A stretch of DNA of 13,488 nt from Larix sibirica. Lineage: Eukaryota > Streptophyta > Pinopsida > Pinales > Pinaceae. The notes beneath the pieces were generated by a model, which worked only from the letters and a program-made list of their open reading frames with translations, was not told the DNA's origin and searched no databases. Position numbers and translations under genes: made by a program. Positions 8,601 through 13,488 of the stretch are shown here, one piece after another. The stretch covers positions 47,579 through 61,066 of the forward strand of contig NWUY0300014146.1 of assembly GCA_004151065.3 (NCBI GenBank), given 5' to 3'. Within the stretch, counting starts at the first letter, position 1. Each line of letters begins with the position of its first letter.

Positions 8601-9539
8601 TTGAGTTTGGGCTAAATTGGTTTTTACTTTCAGGTTCGTTATGGCTGTCAAAGGTCCATCCCATAGATTTAACATTGCCCAAGGTTAGGACAATACCATG
8701 GAGCATAAAAGACATGAATTGTAATTGGTCATATTGTTCAACTAAAACAGATGGTATTGCATTGAAACTATTCAGGTGTGCATATTGTGGGTTATACTGG
8801 TGAGTGTTCCTTGCTAGCTATGATATCTAATCCGAGCAGATGAAAGTCCTACAGGTTTGTTTGTACAACATATGGTAGAGCTAATTTCATGTTTCAATAA
8901 GATATATATCAAGCAAGTTGAATATAGAATATGTTGGTTGGCGCATAATGTGAAATTGCTTTTCTTTCATACAATAATATGCCTCCAATAGCAAAAGAAT
9001 TTTATATGCTTAAACTTCTTTCAGCAGTGTTTGAAGTTGACTGTTGTCTACAAATAAATTGTATAACACAGACAAGCATATGGAGATAACAAAGTAGAAA
9101 TTGAGATGAGTTTGATTATCAAGATTGAATTGGACAAGCAGTGCGTCCTGAATTGATCGCTTTGCTATAATATCTGAACTTTTCAATCACGTGTAGTGCA
9201 TTTTCATGGGGTACATTTTTGAGGTAGGATAAGAATTGACTGTTGATTTAGTTCATTTCTAATTATTTATCTCCCAACAGTCTGATGAACCTGGGCTGTT
9301 TTCCCATCTTGTCTGGAAGACGTTGATGGTCCATGAAGCCAAATTTATTCCAACATCAAGCATACCTTGCAGTTCATTACGATACTGTTATTTTATTTGT
9401 TTCATTTGTCTAAGCCCATGGTTTGTATCTTCGTACTAATATCTGCTTACTTATTCTTTTATATTCATAAGTTTTGGCTCTCCATCCATTTAAATTTCGA
9501 TTGAACTTTCAGACATCCTATTAAGCTATTGATGTCTCA
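8601..9539. other. Intergenic stretch with nothing recognised
   Basis: AT-rich DNA without an open frame, terminal repeats or tandem structure that I can support. I searched it for a 5' copy of the LTR at 11131-12116 (its TGATGTGCC start and tatataagaaggg motif) and did not find one. Confidence 0.5.
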
Positions 9540-9647
9540 GAAATAGTGAATTAACCGATTTCCATGGAAATAGTGAATCAATCCATTGCTATGAAAGCAG
9601 TGGCTCAACCCATTGGCATGGAAGCAGTTAATCAACCTATTGATACG
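9540..9647 (+). repeat. Four tandem 27-bp coding repeats (9 residues each)
   Basis: The four units start at 9540, 9567, 9594 and 9621, each exactly 27 bp. In the frame of the downstream protein they read EIVN*PISM, EIVNQSIAM, KAVAQPIGM and EAVNQPIDT. The stop in unit 1 (TAA at 9552) stands where the other units have CAA. A possible degenerate unit precedes 9540. The exact multiple of three and the conservation of V, Q and I show that the repeat evolved under coding constraint. Confidence 0.8.
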
Positions 9648-9818
9648 GAAGTGGAAATCTACTTGGTGCTATGGAAGATGAAGACATCGTTGATCCTACT
9701 GTTGCCATGTTGAACTAGATATTGAAATTCTTTCTGATATTGTATCAAAGGTTATCTCTGAAGCTGGACCTTGTTAATCAGTGTATAGGAGAAGTTCATA
9801 AACCTGATGAGGAAGTTG

Positions 9819-9876
9819 TTGCCGAATTTGTAGATAATATCATGAAATTGCCGAATTTGTAGATAATATCATGAAA
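9819..9876 (+). repeat. 29-bp perfect tandem duplication that breaks the frame
   Basis: Positions 9819-9847 and 9848-9876 are identical 29-bp copies (ttgccgaatttgtagataat...). As 29 is not a multiple of three, the duplication shifts the frame. Skipping one copy joins VVAEFVDNIMK directly to SVINHFP. The copies have not diverged, so the event is younger than the stop codons may be. Confidence 0.9.
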
Positions 9877-10746
9877 TCAGTTATCAATCATTTTCCTACA
9901 AAGGCTATTGGTGAACTCTAGGAAAATGCTTTAAAACCCACTGTTCAATCCATAGGGATTCAGACAGGGAAAATAGAGCCAGTCAGTTTCCTGGAAGTAC
10001 AACAATTAAAAGCACAAATGGCCAGATGGAGGCATACTGCTGAGGCTTACGGACAAGGGGTGGTACCCCTAGTTGAATATATATTGAGGATTAACACTTT
10101 AAGAGAACAATGGGCCAAGTTTTGTGTTTATGTTAGAATGAAATGGGCAGAGTTCAGAGAGGAAAGGAAGAAACTTTCTGAATTGGATAAAGAAGTAAAA
10201 AGGTCGAAAGGGGAGAAACAACAGTTGATGAACATGACCCATGCTCTACTAAGTTGCAGAGCAACTTATACTGTGTATGCCTTCTTTCTACATGAGAAGA
10301 TGTTGTTTATGCTTGAAGCCTTGGTTGAGGGAAGATCTTATGATGTCTCAACTCCTGAATCATTCCTAAAGACCTACTTTGCTTTTAATTATATAGATAA
10401 AAATCTACTATGTGAGCTATGTCAGCATGAGATCATTCTATCTCATGATAGGAAATGGAATCTAAACCTATTTGTGGGGGACATAAAATTAAGGGCCTTT
10501 ACATCCTACATGAACAATTAGATTCAATGGGGCCAAGCACAGACCAACATAGGTGTAAATGTGCAGGATGTTTATTTGTGGGTTAGAGGGGAATATGGGA
10601 TTCGTCTCACCATTATAGTTCTACATCATAGACTGCTCATGCCAAAGAAGAGGATGACTTCCCTGCTCAAAAATCAGCAAAAGGCTATTTATCATTGCAT
10701 GGATCGAATTGACAACATGAGAGTGCAATCACAACTTGAAACTTGA

Positions 10747-11119
10747 AAGCCAATGCAGGTGGGCACATCTGACAGAATCACAGCAAGAAAGGGATCCTTT
10801 TGGCCACCCTAACTTTTTGGAAGGCTTAAAGAGAGTATATAGATACATATATTGCATTATTGGGAATGGAGAAAATTGGATTGGGTTGAGGTTCTGTTTT
10901 CAATTGATTTGGTTCCCAGCACCACTATACCAGTCTTAGTATAAACTGCCAGCACAGGAATAAGACAAATTTTGGCAGGATATTGAAAGGAAGGCAGGGT
11001 ATTGTGAAAAATAGGAATGAGGGCATTCCTCCTACAATCTCAGCAACATACATTGGTCTGCTCTCCATTCTAACTCAGATTAACTTGCAAGGATGCATTG
11101 GGATGTGCAGCACCTCTAG
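10747..11119 (+). other. Possible extension of the relic frame up to the polypurine tract
   Basis: The frame of the preceding pseudogene stays partly readable (for example YWEWRKLDWVEVLFSIDLVP and TASTGIRQILAGY) down to the tract at 11120. It is interrupted by stops at 10810, 10840, 10942, 10984, 11005 and 11071. That stop density is close to what chance gives in AT-rich DNA, so I treat this as a possible C-terminal part or a non-coding spacer. Confidence 0.3.
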
Positions 11120-11130
11120 TTGGGGGGAGA
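11120..11130 (+). other. Polypurine tract of an LTR retrotransposon
   Basis: The sequence ttggggggaga is followed at once by TGATGTG. A G-rich purine run directly before a TG is the usual plus-strand primer site left of a 3' LTR. The position fits the LTR features downstream. Confidence 0.6.
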
Positions 11131-11340
11131 TGATGTGCCTAAGTTTTTCCATCTTTTTGTTTATATATTTCCTTCATTTTTGCATCATTTTTTCTACTGT
11201 CCATCTTCACCTTTAGCATATCTTGTCCTCTTTTGACTTTCATTCTGAGGGTAATCTTTTATTTATCAAATGACATTTAATTAATGAAATATTGAGCAGT
11301 TTAGATGGATTCTCTTATACTTTGTATCTAACATGTAGGA

Positions 11341-11460
11341 CAAGGTCTGCTACCAACAAGTCACCTGGGGTTTTGTTGTGGAATAGACTACCAAATTTTG
11401 CTATAGAACAAGTCACATGGGGTTTTGTTGTGGAATAAGCTACCAAGGTCTCCTACAGAA
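11341..11460 (+). repeat. 52-bp tandem repeat in the LTR U3, about 2.3 copies
   Basis: Full units lie at 11357-11408 and 11409-11460, and the unit end is also seen at 11341-11356 (caaggtctgctaccaa). The core caagtcac-tggggttttgt is nearly identical between the copies. Repeats of this size in U3 often act as enhancers in plant retrotransposons; that role is inference here. Confidence 0.8.
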
Positions 11461-11877
11461 TTTCCTAGTTTCCTGTGGATTCAGTGCTATGAGTCCATGG
11501 TGCCCTAAGAACGTGAATTCCTTTTTCCTTGGAACCGTGACTATTGCAACTCCATCCACGTCATTGCTTCTATGGATCATGTTTCAGATGTCATCTTACT
11601 ATGACAATTATCATGACTGCTACGCATTCTCTCATTTCTACACATCCTGTCATTTCCATGCATCCTCCCATCAATAGACTTTAATAGTGCTAACAAAATT
11701 GAAGATGTTCGCCATAACAATGAGAGGAATATTCCTACAATTTAATGGACAGTTGTATAAGAGAGATTCCCATTTCAAAATTGTTTAGACATTTAGAAGA
11801 GCGAACCATTTTAGTTGTGCTGGTTCACATTTGTATGCTCTGTTTTTATAACTGTATGCTTCATTATAGCAATAGCC

Positions 11878-11896
11878 TGAGAATCTTTGATTCTCA
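11878..11896. promoter_or_regulatory. Perfect hairpin/inverted repeat upstream of the LTR TATA box
   Basis: TGAGAATC (11878-11885), loop ttt and GATTCTCA (11889-11896) form a perfect 8-bp inverted repeat about 50 bp before the TATA box. The GAAnnnnnnnTTC arrangement could be a dimeric transcription-factor site. The binding factor is unknown. Confidence 0.45.
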
Positions 11897-11944
11897 AGTA
11901 TGTTGCTTTTAATTGTATTAAGTAGTCTATTGAGGGAGTTTGTT

Positions 11945-11952
11945 TATATAAG
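11945..11952 (+). promoter_or_regulatory. LTR TATA box
   Basis: The tatataag at this place lies about 100 bp before the AATAAA signal, as expected for a compact R region of a plant LTR promoter. It is followed by a purine-rich leader containing ggggaacaagggagag. Confidence 0.5.
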
Positions 11953-12047
11953 AAGGGACTTCCTTCCCATAGAGGGGAACAAGGGAGAGAAAGAATTGAG
12001 AAGACTTGAAGTCTGAACTTCTATAATACTCTGTTCACTACTAACAT

Positions 12048-12053
12048 AATAAA
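12048..12053 (+). terminator. LTR polyadenylation signal AATAAA
   Basis: A canonical AATAAA sits downstream of the TATA box and about 60 bp before the putative LTR end, fitting the R/U5 boundary of a retrotransposon LTR. Confidence 0.45.
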
Positions 12054-12116
12054 GCAAGTCTCGTTTAGTTATTTCGTTCATGAGTAAATTGATGTTGTGA
12101 GTTGAGTGTTTAATCA

Positions 12117-12700
12117 TTGAAGTATTCCCAGCCTTTCTTTATAGAAGAAGGGCTCACTCTAGAAAAGCATGTACTATTTAGTATTTAGTATTTTTGTCAT
12201 TAGCTTAGTTCATTTCCATTTCTAGTTTTACATCGAGTATGTTATTTTATTTTGTTACGTTGTTAGCTACAAAACTGTTAATAAGTTGCTACAGAATTGT
12301 TAATGAGTTATTTGTTGCAGAACTATGTATGCATCAATGAGTTTGTATGCTACTACTCCCATATTTAATGATAAATGTATGATTGAGTGTTCTTTACTTT
12401 CGTGGTTGAGTTTACTACTTCCAATTTAATTTAGTTTTATTTTATCAGAAGTAAAATTGGATTTCTAGGTAGATTATAGTAGCATGTTAGAATTTAGAAT
12501 TCTAATTGCTTCCAAAAATCTATATATGTTTTTCATGATACCTCACAAACATACTAACCCCGGGTTGATAATTAAATGTACTTACAAGCGAAGTGCCATG
12601 TTTAAATTAATAAGGTCTATAGCTAGCTTCCCACTTAAGATGGGATTAAAAAGGGGAAAAGTGGCCTCCTTTGGGGAAGCCACATGGTAGGTGAAATCCA
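12117..12700. other. Non-coding stretch with a small 22-bp tandem repeat
   Basis: There is no gene. A stem of two 10-bp arms with one mismatch lies at 12130-12139 and 12145-12154, and a 22-bp unit beginning gctacaaaactg is repeated at 12266-12287 and 12288-12309. A 68-codon open stretch at 12484-12690 has no recognisable motif and is probably chance. Confidence 0.4.
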
Positions 12701-13488
12701 TGCATATATAATGTGAGAAATTCATTCATCCGATCATTTAGTTAGTCATTACATCATTCCAACTAGGCTCTGGTTGTTACATGACAAGAAAAGAAGAGAG
12801 GAGAACCTGAGTTCCATACTGAATCATGCTAATTACACTAGGAAATTAGTTCTAATGGGTATGGTGCTTTGTGAGAGGAACCTCACCTACAACTAAGGTC
12901 CTTGGAGTCCAAGCACAGAGACTCCCTGGCTGTCTTGTGCTGGAGCAATGGAAGGGAGTGGCGATAGTTCGAGTGACTGGGGTGCAGAGAAGGTTGTCCC
13001 AGACCATGTAATGTGTAGGCTAATGGGGGATGAGTACTAGTGGATTGTGATAGCTATGGATGAGTTTTATGCACTAGAGGTTTGCATTAATTGAGGTTGG
13101 GTATAAGAGCTTGGTACTTCACCCCTTGTGGATTGATGTCTCCATCTCAAGCGTGGTCTATGTCATAGAAAGAATAAGTGTGACAGAGTGCCTACGGTTG
13201 GGAGCAACTTCCTTCACTTGCATCTAGTTGGAACCATTTGCCATAGATATAAGTGTTAAATATTCTTTGCATTTCAAGGTCTATATTGTTGTCATGGATC
13301 TATTTAATTGTTGTTTATGAAAATTTATGTGCATGGATTAAATTGTCATTTTATGTATGAATTCATGATATGAGTGCATACATATTGTGGAATGAGTAAT
13401 TTAGATGAATGATAACTATATATTTACTCACCGCAGATTTCCTCTCACTTTTTATATATTTACTGTTAGAATATGTAATGATGACTTA
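12701..13488. other. Non-coding stretch, possible part of another LTR element
   Basis: A TATA-like catatataat occurs near 12703. A compound inverted-repeat region lies at 12901-12941. At 13099-13110 the sequence gggtataagagc, followed by ttggt, matches the retroelement primer-binding site TGGTATCAGAGC (complement of the 3' end of initiator tRNA-Met) at 10 of 12 places. No clear LTR end (CA) precedes it, so the assignment is weak. Beyond 13110 nothing was recognised. Confidence 0.3.

Larger units (their letters stand above)
9540..10746 (+). pseudogene. Relic gene for an unrecognised repeat-bearing protein inside an LTR element
   Basis: One frame can be followed for about 400 codons with few breaks. 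It starts with the 9-residue repeats, shifts frame near 9650-9672, reads AMEDEDIVDPTVAML, and shifts again at a 29-bp duplication (9819-9876). It then runs open from 9922 to 10518 and, after a TAG, from 10522 to 10743. In-frame stops are TAA 9552, TAG 9716, TAG 9919, TAG 10519 and TGA 10744. The middle (10018-10521) holds a charged helical segment (REERKKLSELDKEVKRSKGE), probably coiled coil, then a hydrophobic part with LCELCQHE. No protease, RT, integrase or zinc-knuckle motif is seen. Its place just before a polypurine tract and LTR suggests an additional or gag-like ORF of a retrotransposon. The family is not recognised. Confidence 0.6.
11131..12116 (+). mobile_element. Putative 3' LTR (about 986 bp)
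   Basis: It starts TGAT right after the polypurine tract and can end at ATCA (12113-12116), giving a short inverted terminal pair. In the expected order it contains a U3 with a 52-bp tandem repeat and a hairpin, a TATA box (11945-11952), a likely transcription start some 30 bp later, and AATAAA (12048-12053) followed by about 60 bp of U5. The ends are inferred: no second LTR copy exists in the window to confirm them, and the right end could lie further on. Confidence 0.55.

Noticed and set aside
10983-11216. 77-codon open frame with a hydrophobic C-terminus
   Set aside because: It crosses the polypurine tract and LTR start; the hydrophobic end comes from a T-rich stretch of U3, not a membrane segment.
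11417-11677. 86-codon open frame in the LTR
   Set aside because: It sits in U3, overlaps the 52-bp repeat and is out of frame with the relic gene; LTR U3 open frames of this size occur by chance.
1-13488. CRISPR array, bacterial operon, rRNA or intact tRNA gene
   Set aside because: No regularly spaced repeats, no ribosome-binding-site-led gene series and no complete cloverleaf were seen; all evidence points to plant nuclear DNA.

Overview
The window looks like nuclear DNA of a seed plant, most likely a gymnosperm such as a conifer. It is AT-rich, crowded with old transposon relics, and holds only one clearly functional gene part, interrupted by introns. The plant assignment rests on the gene family (a plant-type multi-finger CCCH protein), on the plant-type LINE ORF1 (DUF4283 plus zinc knuckle) and on GT-AG introns. 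The gymnosperm part is inference, from the very long repeat-filled intron and the degree of decay. Two single N bases (1601 and 4199) show that this is an assembled consensus.

Layout. Positions 1-6693 carry no recognisable exon and are probably one very large intron, or intron plus intergenic DNA, upstream of the CCCH exons. Within it, from left to right, are: a decayed LINE ORF1 on the minus strand (82-883); a tRNA-derived SINE relic on the minus strand (1401-1600); a decayed L1-type LINE endonuclease domain on the plus strand (1602-2624); a second, better preserved SINE of the same family on the minus strand (2632-2846); a weakly coding-like stretch on the minus strand (about 3220-3550); an imperfect palindrome whose arms differ mainly at CpG sites (4621-4666); and several short tandem repeats (5844-5950, 6339-6433).

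Positions 6694-7590 are the last two coding exons of a CCCH zinc-finger protein of the plant ZFN1-like family. Each exon carries one intact C-X8-C-X5-C-X3-H finger, and a 219-bp intron in phase 0 separates them. By analogy with five-finger family members these would be fingers 4 and 5, with the earlier exons beyond the left edge. A 3' UTR and apparently empty intergenic DNA follow to about 9500.

Positions about 9540-12116 look like the 3' end of a decayed LTR retrotransposon. A relic reading frame for a protein I do not recognise opens with four 27-bp (9-residue) repeats and leads towards a polypurine tract at 11120-11130. A putative 3' LTR of about 986 bp follows, running TGAT...ATCA and containing a 52-bp tandem repeat, a perfect hairpin, a TATA box and a polyadenylation signal. 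No 5' LTR or pol region is visible. The remainder (12117-13488) is non-coding, with a weak primer-binding-site-like sequence at 13099-13110 that may mark another retroelement.

There is no operon-like cooperation here: one host gene end sits among independent, mostly dead mobile elements. The most interesting unexplained item is the repeat-bearing unknown protein encoded next to the polypurine tract and LTR.
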